Origin: CAZAMB01 sp964501365
GTDB lineage: Bacteria > Planctomycetota > Phycisphaerae > UBA1845
Length of the DNA: 64,000 bases
Assembly (NCBI GenBank): GCA_964501365.1
Contig: CAZCST010000001.1
Span: 62,001-126,000, forward strand
Direction: 5' to 3'
Positions 43,851-51,449 of the stretch are shown here, piece by piece. The notes under the pieces were generated by a model, which saw only the letters and a program-made list of their open reading frames with translations, made no database searches and was not told where the DNA came from. The number at the start of each line of letters is the position of its first letter. Position 1 is the stretch's first letter. Made by a program: the position numbers and the translations under genes.

Positions 43851-44222
43851 GCTATTTCTCCTTTAGGATGGCAAACTCAACGGCCAGAACGCCTTACGCA
43901 CGGATACATGAATTCGGCGCGACCTTCGGAACATTATGGCTGCCCCAGCGGTCCAGGCAAGTAAATCACAGCTCACAACGCACCCCGGCTTGCCCGTGGC
44001 CACAACGGACATCGCCTCGATCCTCGCCGATTCGCCTATTCAACTCCCAAATGACTCAAGCCAGGCCTTCCCATGGCCATTACCCTCCAACAACGCGACA
44101 ACTCGGGCTCGAGTCCGCACGCTTGATGAATCGGCAAGGCGATCGCTCGTCCACTACTTGAAACCTCATTGGCATGGCCATACGGTAGTGCCGTTGGTTG
44201 GTGGACTGACTTAGGAGATGGC
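43851..44222. other. Intergenic region, no supported gene
   Basis: 372 bases between the divergent Cys-rich lipoprotein gene and ispF. ORFs in this stretch have no family motif. I found no clear promoter, hairpin or RNA gene. Confidence 0.4.
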
Positions 44223-44744
44223 TTGGGAGGCGATACGTCCGCTATTTCCGGCATTCGGATCGGAATCGGGTACGATATTCACCGATTGGAGAAGGGCCGT
44301 CGCCTTGTGATGGGCGGAGTGGAAATTCCGCATCCAACGGGCCTGGTTGGCCATAGCGACGCCGATGTCGTCCTTCACGCCGTCACGGATGCGATTCTGG
44401 GGGCGGCCGGGCTGCCGGATATTGGCGAACTGTTCCCCGACACCGATCCGGCCTATCGCGGGGCCGACAGCAAGAAACTTTTGTTGATGGCCATGAATCG
44501 CGTTCAGGAGGTGGGCTTTGCTGTGGGCAATGTTGACATTGTGGTTCACGCGGAGACTCCGAAGCTCTCGCCCCACAAAGCCGCGATGATCGTGTCGATC
44601 GCGGAAGCATTGGACTGCACGACCAGACAGGTAAACATCAAAGGCAAGACCAACGAAGGCGTGGACGCAATAGGCCGCGGCGAAGCCATCGCCTGCACGG
44701 CGGTGGCGCTCCTAACGAAAACTGATTCTTCAGCGTTCGTGTGA
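44223..44744 (+). CDS. ispF: 2-C-methyl-D-erythritol 2,4-cyclodiphosphate synthase
   Basis: A 173-aa enzyme of the MEP isoprenoid pathway. The family start is IRIGIGYDIHRLEKGRRLVM (zinc ligands D and H in GYDIH), then GLVGHSDADVVLHAVTDAIL, DIGELFPDTDPAYRGADSK, and KGKTNEGVDAIGRGEAIACT. I chose TTG 44223 because AGGAG is six bases before it; the ORF is open upstream, but those residues are outside the family. Confidence 0.95.
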   Translation: MGGDTSAISGIRIGIGYDIHRLEKGRRLVMGGVEIPHPTGLVGHSDADVVLHAVTDAILGAAGLPDIGELFPDTDPAYRGADSKKLLLMAMNRVQEVGFAVGNVDIVVHAETPKLSPHKAAMIVSIAEALDCTTRQVNIKGKTNEGVDAIGRGEAIACTAVALLTKTDSSAFV

Positions 44745-44802
44745 TCCCCTGAAATTAGGCGTTTGGCCTCCGCGTGGCACCTTTCGGTAGCATCGAGCGG
44801 TC

Positions 44803-45162
44803 ATGAAGAAGGAGAGCTACCGAAAGCTGCAACAAGTGCGAATAGGACGAAGGCAGCATGCAAGGATAACGAAATACCGAAGACTGAAAGTACTTCGCTG
44901 GATTTGTGGTATTTCAGCGACCGTCACCGTATCTGGAGCCTGCGCGATCTACCTTTGCGTATTGAAGAACGTAGCGCTGGGTGGATGGTGGTACGTGTTG
45001 GTGTATGGCACTTTTCTCACTGTGGTTCTTGGGATCAGGAGTTTACTCCTATTCCGCGATCATTCACGTCGTGCGGTTCCCGGTCACTGCCACGTCTGCG
45101 ATTACGACTTGATCGGAAACGTGACGGGCGTTTGTCCGGAATGTGGTACGCCTACGAGCTGA
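44803..45162 (+). CDS. Membrane protein with C-terminal planctomycete-type zinc ribbon
   Basis: A 119-aa protein. A basic N-terminus leads into two hydrophobic helices (about residues 32-52 and 60-80). The C-terminus is a four-cysteine ribbon, CHVCDYDLIGNVTG followed by VCPECGT. The same ribbon occurs at the N-terminus of the 46695 gene and the C-terminus of the 50787 gene. Function is unknown; the ribbon probably binds zinc. The gene ends five bases before a convergent gene. Confidence 0.7.
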   Translation: MKKESYRKLQQVRIGRRQHARITKYRRLKVLRWICGISATVTVSGACAIYLCVLKNVALGGWWYVLVYGTFLTVVLGIRSLLLFRDHSRRAVPGHCHVCDYDLIGNVTGVCPECGTPTS

Positions 45163-45167
45163 AAATA

Positions 45168-45470
45168 CTATCGTTTCTTGGTTTGTCGGGTTGAAGGCCG
45201 AACGGTCCGCTTCTCGTCGGAGAGTTCTTCAATGATGCGTTCCAATCGGTTCAACTCCTTTTCCCTGCGTGGTATGAACACGTTCTTCACCCAATCCCTG
45301 TGAGGCGGGAGTTCTTTGCTGTCTTTGATCTTTCTATCGAACCAGGGGCGAAAACCACTCCAATTCGCGTGCTTGCCGCTTTCCAAGTATTCGTTTGCCT
45401 TGGCGATGGCTTCGTCAAAACGCTTGATGCGGTCGAGAATAGCTCTCTTGCTTGATCGCGGGTCAGACAT
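45168..45470 (-). CDS. Small charged protein, unknown function
   Basis: A 100-aa protein rich in Lys/Arg/Glu. It has a likely N-terminal helix (AILDRIKRFDEAIAKANEYL) and a C-terminal helix (KELNRLERIIEELSDEKRTV) with a basic tail. I do not recognise the family. The upstream GATGAGAAACG is a weak ribosome site. It is compact and convergent with the zinc-ribbon gene, five bases apart. Confidence 0.55.
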   Translation of the reverse strand: MSDPRSSKRAILDRIKRFDEAIAKANEYLESGKHANWSGFRPWFDRKIKDSKELPPHRDWVKNVFIPRREKELNRLERIIEELSDEKRTVRPSTRQTKKR

Positions 45471-45498
45471 CGTTTCTCATCATAACACAATTCTTTCG

Positions 45499-46560
45499 TT
45501 ACTCCGATTTCAATGAACCCATGTCGATCGAGAATCGATATTTCACGTCGGATTTCAGCAGTCGCTCGTAGGCCTCGTTGACCTTCTGGATAGGGATTAC
45601 TTCGACGTCGGCGGTGATGTTGTGCTTGCCGCAGAAGTCGAGCATTTCCTGCGTTTCGGCGATGCCGCCGATGAGCGAGCCGGACAGCGTGTGCCGCCCG
45701 AAGAGCAGCGCGAAACAGGACACGGGCAAGGGCTTCTCGGGCGCACCCACCAGTGTGAGATTCCCGTCGCGGCGAAGTAGATTCAGATACATATTGATGT
45801 CATGGTCGGCGGCCACCGCATCGAGAATGAAGTCGAAGCTGCCGGCGTGTCTGGCCATCTCGTCTGCGTTGCGCGAAACGACGACCTCGTCGGCCCCGAG
45901 CCGCAGCGCGTCCTCCTTCTTTTTCGGCGAAGTGGTGAACACAACCGTGTACGCGCCGAACGCGTGTGCGAACTTGACTCCCATGTGGCCAAGCCCGCCC
46001 AGCCCGACCACGCCGACTTTCTTGCCCTTGCCGACGCCGTTTCGACGCATCGGCGAATACGTGGTAATCCCCGCACAAAGCAGCGGCGCGGCCCCCGCCA
46101 GATTCAGGTTCGCGGGAACGCGCAAGACGAAATGTTCATCGACGACGATACTGTCGGAGTAGCCGCCATAGGTCACCGGGGCCGTCTCATGCTTATCGAC
46201 GCCGTTGAACGTAAACGTCACATTCGGACAGAACTGCTCCAAGCCCGCCTTGCATTCCGCGCACGTCCGGTCCGAGTCAACCATGCACCCCACTGCGGCC
46301 AGGTCGCCGGGCTTGAACTTCTTCACCGCCGAACCGACCTTGGTGACCCGCCCGACGATCTCGTGCCCCGGGACCAGGGGATAAACCGTGGGCATCAGAG
46401 CCTTAAACTCATCGCGGACCTGGTGCAGGTCGGAATGGCAAATGCCGCAGAAAAGAATCTCGATCTGCACATCCTTGGGGGTCGGTTCGCGCCGCGAAAC
46501 CGCGGTCCGCGAGAGACCCGAAGTCGGGCTGAGCGCCGAATATGCCTTGGCCTTGAACAT
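45499..46560 (-). CDS. Zinc-dependent alcohol dehydrogenase (CAD/YahK type)
   Basis: A 353-aa medium-chain dehydrogenase. The catalytic zinc site is GICHSDLH plus GHEIVG; the structural zinc loop is C-A-E-C-x2-G-x3-F-C; the NAD(P) fold is VGVVGLGGLGHMGVKFAHA. S-S/T at the strand end (FTTSPKKKEDALRLGAD) suggests NADPH preference, as in cinnamyl-alcohol-dehydrogenase-like enzymes. They reduce aldehydes. GGAGA lies about seven bases before the ATG. Confidence 0.92.
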   Translation of the reverse strand: MFKAKAYSALSPTSGLSRTAVSRREPTPKDVQIEILFCGICHSDLHQVRDEFKALMPTVYPLVPGHEIVGRVTKVGSAVKKFKPGDLAAVGCMVDSDRTCAECKAGLEQFCPNVTFTFNGVDKHETAPVTYGGYSDSIVVDEHFVLRVPANLNLAGAAPLLCAGITTYSPMRRNGVGKGKKVGVVGLGGLGHMGVKFAHAFGAYTVVFTTSPKKKEDALRLGADEVVVSRNADEMARHAGSFDFILDAVAADHDINMYLNLLRRDGNLTLVGAPEKPLPVSCFALLFGRHTLSGSLIGGIAETQEMLDFCGKHNITADVEVIPIQKVNEAYERLLKSDVKYRFSIDMGSLKSE

Positions 46561-46694
46561 GTGAGATTCTCCAGATGGTCAGGGGTGTTTGGTAGATCAC
46601 GTAAGTGCCATTATACCCATGCCGCTTTGCCATGTCTGTCAGGATAGAGCAAAGATTCGAGTGTAGAATAAGGCAAGCTCAGGCCAGGCACATT

Positions 46695-47471
46695 ATGTCA
46701 AGCGTCCAGAATCTATTGATAGACAGCGGCCTTCGCTGTTTGAATTGTCGTTACAACCTAACGGGTCTAGATGGCTCAGTTTGCCCTGAATGTGGGACCA
46801 AATTTGACCGCGAAGCCTTGCTTCTCGATAGCGAGTATCGCCGGGTTGGAACGGCGGTGCACCGGGCACGCGGCTTCTTGAAAGCCCCCGCTACACTGTT
46901 AACCGCGCTGACTGTCGCGATTGCACCACTGCGCTTTGCCAGACAACTCCGAGTTGATGAGTCTTTGAGGCCACCGCTTGCCTTCATGTTCGCGTTTGTT
47001 TTGTATGTTGCGCAGCGGATGACAGGCGGGTCGGGAGAGGATCTCCCTCTCGCCTTTGGGGCTGTGACACTTGCAATCCTGGCGACCACTATTCCCGCCA
47101 CAATCGTGTTGGCAATCCTTTCATCGACCGGCGTTTCTTCAGCTTGGGGGCTGCGCTCTAGACTAAGCGTGTACTTCGCTCTTTTTTGCTACACAAGCTG
47201 GTTCCTGCTTCTTTGCATGGCCTTCTCGCCTGCAGTTACCCGGTATTGGAATGATCTGAGTTTTTTTTGGCCTACCCTGTCGCCTTATCACCGAACCGAT
47301 GACTGGATCCGAACCGGCTTTGTGACATGGTGGGTAGTCATTGTTCTTTGCTTTGTTGTTGTACGCAGCAGACCACGAAAACTGGCGATATTGTTATTTC
47401 CGGCCGTAGTCGTTCTTATTCGCATGGCTTTCTTGATTTACGAAGCATGTTTCCCTAGGCTCTCGAAGTAG
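46695..47471 (+). CDS. Multi-helix membrane protein with N-terminal zinc ribbon
   Basis: A 258-aa protein. Residues about 14-34 form the four-cysteine ribbon (CLNCRYNLTGLDGS then VCPECGTKF), shared with two other genes in the window. Five or six hydrophobic helices follow. It is of the planctomycete membrane-protein type with no known activity. Open frame extends upstream to 46605, but ATG 46695 gives a ribbon-first protein as in relatives. No strong ribosome site is visible. Confidence 0.7.
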   Translation: MSSVQNLLIDSGLRCLNCRYNLTGLDGSVCPECGTKFDREALLLDSEYRRVGTAVHRARGFLKAPATLLTALTVAIAPLRFARQLRVDESLRPPLAFMFAFVLYVAQRMTGGSGEDLPLAFGAVTLAILATTIPATIVLAILSSTGVSSAWGLRSRLSVYFALFCYTSWFLLLCMAFSPAVTRYWNDLSFFWPTLSPYHRTDDWIRTGFVTWWVVIVLCFVVVRSRPRKLAILLFPAVVVLIRMAFLIYEACFPRLSK

Positions 47472-47531
47472 CCGTTTGACTCCAAACCGGCTCGGTTCAC
47501 TCTGTCACTGGAATCCATTACACTCTGCCCC

Positions 47532-49211
47532 ATGAGTCTCGTTGTATACAACACCCTTACGCGGAAAAAAGAACCCTTTGAGCCGGTCATTCCCGGCAAG
47601 GTTGGCATATACCTCTGCGGCCCGACCGTCTACAAGCCCAGCCACGTCGGCCACGCCGTCGGTCCCATCATCTTCGACGCCATCAAACGCTACCTGGTCC
47701 ACCGCGGCTACAACGTCACCTGGGTCGTCAACATCACCGACGTGGACGACAAACTCATCATCGAAGCCAATAAGCAGGGCATTACCGTCACCGCCCTCGC
47801 CGAAAAAGTAACCGGCGACTATCTCGCCGCGATGAAGCTGCTGCACGTGGACGGCATCGACATCATGCCCAAAGTCTCCACGCACATGCCTGACATCATC
47901 GCCATCATTCAAAAACTCATCGATAATAAGTGCGCCTACGTGTCCAAGGGCGATGTTTACTTCGACGTGACCGCCGACGCCGACTACGGCAAGTTGAGCA
48001 ACCGCCGGGTCGAGGAGCAGGAAGGCCAGCGCGATCTGCAAAGCGGCGAAAAGCGAAACGCCGGCGATTTCGCCCTCTGGAAGGCCGCCAAGCCCGACGA
48101 ACCCGCCGAGGTGAAATACGATGCTCCGTGGGGTCCGGGCCGGCCCGGCTGGCACATCGAGTGCTCCGCAATGGCCAGCCGCTATCTCGGCGAAACCTTC
48201 GACATTCACGGCGGGGGCCTCGACCTCATCTTCCCCCACCATGAAAACGAAGTCGCTCAGTCGGAGTGCGCCAACCGCAAGCCCTTCGTGAAGTACTGGC
48301 TCCACAACGGCCTGACCAAGGTCAACACCAAGAAAATCTCGAAATCCGACGCCTCCCCCGAAATGCAGGCCGCACTCGCCAAAATGACCCTGCACACGCT
48401 GCTGGCCACCTATCCGCCCGAACTGATTCGCTACTTCGTCCTCAGCACGCAATACCGCAGCCCGATTGAATACTCCGACGAGGAAATCGCCAGCAAGAAG
48501 AAGGGCCTGGACACCTTTTACCGCCTCTTCGAGCGCGTCGAACGCCTCACCGGCCAGTCGCCATATAACCGTCCCCCCTCCAAGGGGGGACCACAGGGGG
48601 GTGGGACGCTCGGCGAACGTAACGTGTCCCACCAATCCGAACCCGGAGCGCAAGCGACGGGCCGCCCCCCTCTCCCCTCGGGAGACGGCCGGGGTGAGGG
48701 CAATCGCAAATCGACAATCGACAATCGCCAATTGTCGGAAGCCTGCGACAAGGCCTACTCCTCCTTCGTCGAATCCATGGACGACGACTTCAACACCGCC
48801 AACGCCATCGCCGCCATGTTCGAACTCGCCGGAACCATTAACCGTTTCATCGAACAGGAAAAACTGGAAGCCAAATCCGAACCCGGAGCGCAAGCGACGG
48901 GCGGTCCCCCTCTCCCTCCGGGAGAGGGTCGGGGTGAGGGCAATCGACAATCGCAAATCGCCGATACGCTTTCCGCCACCAGCTATCTGTTAAATCTCGG
49001 CCGCCTCATCGGCATCTTCCTGGATCCTCCGAAAAAAGCCGGTTCCTCTGACGCCACCGCCGACAAGGCCATGCAGGTCCTCATCGCCGTGCGGGCCCAC
49101 CTTCGCAAGAAGAAGGACTTCGAAACCGCCGACTTGCTCCGCAACATGCTCGCCGAGCGCAAGATCACCCTCGAAGACCGCCCCGACGGCACAATCTGGC
49201 GCGCGGAATAA
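47532..49211 (+). CDS. cysS: Cysteinyl-tRNA synthetase with two repeat-derived insertions
   Basis: A 559-aa class I synthetase. The HIGH motif is HVGH (residues 38-41, in TVYKPSHVGHA) and the KMSKS motif is KKISKS. A zinc-binding set is visible (CGPT, and WHIECSAM near ITFDIHGG). Bacterial enzymes are usually about 460-480 aa; the extra ~80 residues come from two in-frame insertions, about residues 345-400 and 448-476. They contain the same peptide, SEPGAQATG-x-PPLP-x-G-x-GRGEGNR. They fall in loops of the C-terminal helical domain, so function may persist. The stop is followed three bases later by a broken toxin gene. Confidence 0.93.
   Translation: MSLVVYNTLTRKKEPFEPVIPGKVGIYLCGPTVYKPSHVGHAVGPIIFDAIKRYLVHRGYNVTWVVNITDVDDKLIIEANKQGITVTALAEKVTGDYLAAMKLLHVDGIDIMPKVSTHMPDIIAIIQKLIDNKCAYVSKGDVYFDVTADADYGKLSNRRVEEQEGQRDLQSGEKRNAGDFALWKAAKPDEPAEVKYDAPWGPGRPGWHIECSAMASRYLGETFDIHGGGLDLIFPHHENEVAQSECANRKPFVKYWLHNGLTKVNTKKISKSDASPEMQAALAKMTLHTLLATYPPELIRYFVLSTQYRSPIEYSDEEIASKKKGLDTFYRLFERVERLTGQSPYNRPPSKGGPQGGGTLGERNVSHQSEPGAQATGRPPLPSGDGRGEGNRKSTIDNRQLSEACDKAYSSFVESMDDDFNTANAIAAMFELAGTINRFIEQEKLEAKSEPGAQATGGPPLPPGEGRGEGNRQSQIADTLSATSYLLNLGRLIGIFLDPPKKAGSSDATADKAMQVLIAVRAHLRKKKDFETADLLRNMLAERKITLEDRPDGTIWRAE
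48571..48591. repeat. GTCCCCCC/GGGGGGAC hairpin inside cysS
   Basis: A perfect eight-base-pair palindrome with a five-base loop, in frame within cysS (encoding RPPSKGG). It is the first part of insertion 1 and is of a different type from the CCCTCTCCC copies that follow it. Confidence 0.6.
48634..48720. repeat. In-frame repeat copy 1 inside cysS
   Basis: An 87-base unit encoding SEPGAQATGRPPLPSGDGRG and E-G-N-R. It aligns to copy 2 at exactly 240 bases distance (same frame) with 77 of 87 identical by my count. It contains the CCCTCTCCCC/GGGGTGAGGG palindrome and an AATCGACAATCG tail. Confidence 0.8.
48874..48960. repeat. In-frame repeat copy 2 inside cysS
   Basis: The second 87-base unit, encoding SEPGAQATGGPPLPPGEGRG and E-G-N-R. 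Differences from copy 1 cluster in the palindrome arms and the tail. It separates the helix ending FIEQEKLEAK from the helix beginning IADTLSATSYLL. Confidence 0.8.
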
Positions 49212-49214
49212 CAA

Positions 49215-49466
49215 ATGAGATATGAGCTGGAATTCCGACCTTCTGCCTTGCGGGATCTGCGAAAACTGCCGGCTCTGGTCTCAACTTGAGTGCTTGGAAA
49301 ACTGGAGCGACTCCAGGTTGATTTGCAGGGTGATGTAAAACGCCTCTCGGGCGAAGAACAAGGGTATCGGCTCCGCATCGATGATTACCGGGCCTTGTTT
49401 GATTTGGAAGAAAATCGCATAATCGTTCGGCGGATTCGTCACCGCCGGGAGGCCTACGGCCATTGA
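49215..49466 (+). pseudogene. RelE/ParE-type toxin interrupted by an in-frame stop
   Basis: Reading starts MRYELEFRPSALRDLRKLPA-L-V-S-T, then TGA at 49287-49289, then continues in the same frame as VLGKLERLQVDLQGDVKRLS through GYRLRIDDYRALFDLEENRI to IRHRREAYGH and a stop at 49464-49466. The two halves together have the length and motifs of a RelE/ParE ribonuclease toxin (about 83 aa). A single C-to-T change of CGA would explain the TGA. It starts three bases after the cysS stop and overlaps a possible TTG start of the antitoxin. It is probably dead. Confidence 0.8.
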
Positions 49467-49480
49467 ACAACGGAAAGCCG

Positions 49481-49723
49481 ATGATCAAACTACACCCACA
49501 ATTTCTAAAAAAGAACGGAAAGGATCAGTTCGTTGTTCTGTCCTTTCAGGAGTTTCAAGCGATTCAAGAAGCGCTCCAGGACGCTGGTGATTTGATGGCT
49601 CTACGCGAGGCGCGTGAGAAGGACGATCCGGCCGCACCGGGTTTTTCACTGGAACAAGTAAGAGCGCGACTGGGCCTGAAAAAAAACGGCGCTCGACCCA
49701 AGTCCACCCGAAGAAAGCGTTGA
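49481..49723 (+). CDS. Antitoxin partner of the broken RelE-type toxin
   Basis: An 80-aa protein beginning MIKLHPQFLKKNGKDQFVVL, followed by SFQEFQAIQEALQDAGDLMA and FSLEQVRARLGLKK, the pattern of Phd/YefM-like antitoxins with an N-terminal DNA-binding part and a C-terminal helix. It follows the toxin pseudogene (toxin-first order). ATG 49481 has CGGAAAG just upstream; TTG 49463 is an alternative. With the toxin inactive, the antitoxin may be a remnant. Confidence 0.7.
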   Translation: MIKLHPQFLKKNGKDQFVVLSFQEFQAIQEALQDAGDLMALREAREKDDPAAPGFSLEQVRARLGLKKNGARPKSTRRKR

Positions 49724-49787
49724 TAACGGAACTCCTTCACAACGGGGCATTGCCTGCTCCGCCGATCGCTCAGCACTCCGCAGTAGT

Positions 49788-49842
49788 GCGCAAGATCACC
49801 CTCGAAGACCGTCCCGACGGAACCATCTGGCGCGCGGAATGA
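49788..49842 (+). pseudogene. Second copy of the cysS 3' end
   Basis: Fifty-five bases encoding RKITLEDRPDGTIWRAE and a stop, matching the true cysS end at 49157-49211 in 51 of 55 bases by my count. All four differences are synonymous, including TAA versus TGA. There is no synthetase body upstream, only the toxin-antitoxin pair. This is a gene-tail fragment left by insertion or recombination. Confidence 0.85.
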
Positions 49843-49852
49843 AGGCTGGGGA

Positions 49853-50536
49853 TTACCACGGGGCGTTATTCTGAAACTCCGCAAAATCGCGAAGGGTTAC
49901 CGCGCCATCTTCATCCGCGTCGAAGCACTTGTTGCAGGTCGGCGAGTCGCAGTCCGATTGACAGGAGACAAATGCGGCCACGTCGTCGTAAAACTCGCCT
50001 GTGTAATAGCCGAACCAGTAGTAATCGTGATTGCAGACGTACGTCATATCCTCCAACGGCTCGATTGTCGCCGACTCCCCGCCGAAGATGGCAAACTTGT
50101 AGCTCTCGCCTGGAACGGTCAGGAAACTGATCGAATAATCATTAAGGGGACATCCTGCACCGAGCACGCAGAGAGGCGGGCGCCAGTACGAAAGCCTGCA
50201 TTCACAAGTTGACATTACAAGTGGTGCCGGACCGACTTCACCCTCCGAAGTATGGGTGGTAATTGACAGGGCTTGCGTACATGTCGCGGTGTACTCCGCC
50301 CATCGAAACTCAAATGAAGGAAAACATGAAATGATGTCGCAGTAGTGTCCCAGGCAAATCCACTCCAAATATTCTGTTCCGTCACTGTCGGTATGATCGA
50401 CCGGCAAGCCAGTCAGGTCGTTAATGCCTTCCACGAGTGTACCCGCCTTATCGCACGGGTTGTCGGTTGACGGCGGCCCTGCTCTCGCCATTCCTGCCAG
50501 AACGAAAATGACGACGCCCTTATTGCAGATTTGCAT
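49853..50536 (-). CDS. Secreted Cys-rich protein with C-terminal dockerin-like motif
   Basis: A 227-aa exported protein with a signal (ICNKGVVIFVLAGMARAGPP). The mature part has about 15 cysteines and many aromatic residues. The C-terminus, CFDADEDGAVTLRDFAEFQN, is an EF-hand of the dockerin-like kind seen in planctomycete secreted proteins. ATG 50536 has AGGAAGG about six bases before it. Ligand and function are unknown. Confidence 0.75.
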   Translation of the reverse strand: MQICNKGVVIFVLAGMARAGPPSTDNPCDKAGTLVEGINDLTGLPVDHTDSDGTEYLEWICLGHYCDIISCFPSFEFRWAEYTATCTQALSITTHTSEGEVGPAPLVMSTCECRLSYWRPPLCVLGAGCPLNDYSISFLTVPGESYKFAIFGGESATIEPLEDMTYVCNHDYYWFGYYTGEFYDDVAAFVSCQSDCDSPTCNKCFDADEDGAVTLRDFAEFQNNAPW

Positions 50537-50710
50537 AAATGCCTTCCTAATCAACGCGATAGATCGGCATTGATTATTGTCGCCGCCTGCATGAGGATCA
50601 ATTCGAAATCAAAACTTACCTGGTGACGGTCTGGGCCCGCTGGCCAGCGTCCAACCTCACCAGACGTAGGCCATGATTTGTCCAAGGCCAACTTTTCGCT
50701 CAATCCACCC

Positions 50711-50732
50711 GCATCTGCGCAATCTGCGGATT
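50711..50732. repeat. Dispersed ATCTGCGCAATCTGCGGATT unit
   Basis: Single copy of the ATCTGCG-x-AATCTGCGGAT repeat seen as a palindrome at 2319-2420. It lies in the intergenic region between the dockerin-like gene (minus strand) and the zinc-ribbon gene (plus strand). Confidence 0.55.
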
Positions 50733-50786
50733 CAACCAATAAAAGCCTCATCAATGCGACCTCGCGGCTATATAATGGGTCCTTGA

Positions 50787-51449
50787 ATGTCCCGGCTTTC
50801 GTTCACAAAGCGTGCCCTCGCCTGGATGCGTCGAATCGCAACTGGCCTGCAGGGCTCGCTGGCCATCGTACTGGCGGTTCACTGGCTCGTCTGGCTCAAC
50901 GAAGAGGCGTCACCGTACGGCAGGATCGACTTCTCATCCTCGGGCATCGTTGTCGCGTTTGAAAGCAGTTCTCTTTCCTTCAGGCTCGGCAACAACACGG
51001 GTTCAGAATCGACCGCCGAACTTTGGACCGCGACGCAGTACAACCCCGACGGCGTAGACACGCTTCTCGTTGAACTGCAACGCCGGGTTCCTGGCACTGG
51101 CCAGCGACGGTACTGGATATTCCCTGGCCAGCCCGGAGGAGCGTCCGTTTTCACTCCACCCCAAGGAAGAATTCGAACATGGTTTAGGGATCGTTCTGGA
51201 TTCCAGATTACTTATTCGCTGGATCGATTCACTCCGGAAATGGATAACCAGCAATTTCGAATGGTGATTCCCTGCTGGTTCGCCGTCTGCGCCCTGGCTT
51301 CCTATCCGTCATTGGTTTTTTTTCGCGGGCCATTGCGGCGTTTCCGACGACGGAAAGCCGGAAGATGTTGGAAATGTGGATATAACCTGACTGGCAGCAC
51401 GAACATACGCTGTCCAGAGTGCAGCACTCCGCACGACTTGCGCCCTTAG
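50787..51449 (+). CDS. Membrane protein with C-terminal zinc ribbon (third copy of the motif)
   Basis: A 220-aa protein. One helix lies near the N-terminus (residues about 20-38) and another near residue 165-185. A central, probably extracytoplasmic domain is rich in beta-type sequence. The C-terminal ribbon is CWKCGYNLTGSTNIR then CPECST. No enzyme motif is present. The start at ATG 50787 gives a basic N-terminus before the first helix. Confidence 0.7.
   Translation: MSRLSFTKRALAWMRRIATGLQGSLAIVLAVHWLVWLNEEASPYGRIDFSSSGIVVAFESSSLSFRLGNNTGSESTAELWTATQYNPDGVDTLLVELQRRVPGTGQRRYWIFPGQPGGASVFTPPQGRIRTWFRDRSGFQITYSLDRFTPEMDNQQFRMVIPCWFAVCALASYPSLVFFRGPLRRFRRRKAGRCWKCGYNLTGSTNIRCPECSTPHDLRP

Noticed and set aside
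42267..43964. 565-codon plus-strand frame opposite the Cys-rich lipoprotein
   Set aside because: The minus strand encodes recognisable repeats with a signal peptide and ribosome site; the plus-strand frame is low-complexity Arg/Ala/Thr/Val.
47505..48956. Long minus-strand open frame opposite cysS
   Set aside because: cysS motifs are clear on the plus strand. The antisense product is Gly/Val/Asp-rich, as expected from reverse reading of GC-rich code.
48634..48960. Two direct repeats considered as a minimal CRISPR-like array
   Set aside because: The units are 87 bases, in frame, coding, and separated by conserved synthetase sequence; no cas genes or further units exist.
49215..49466. Selenocysteine or programmed readthrough at the TGA in the RelE-type gene
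   Set aside because: No SECIS-like hairpin was evident after the TGA, the toxin family does not use selenocysteine, and a simple CGA-to-TGA mutation explains it. A frameshift was also excluded because both halves are in one frame.
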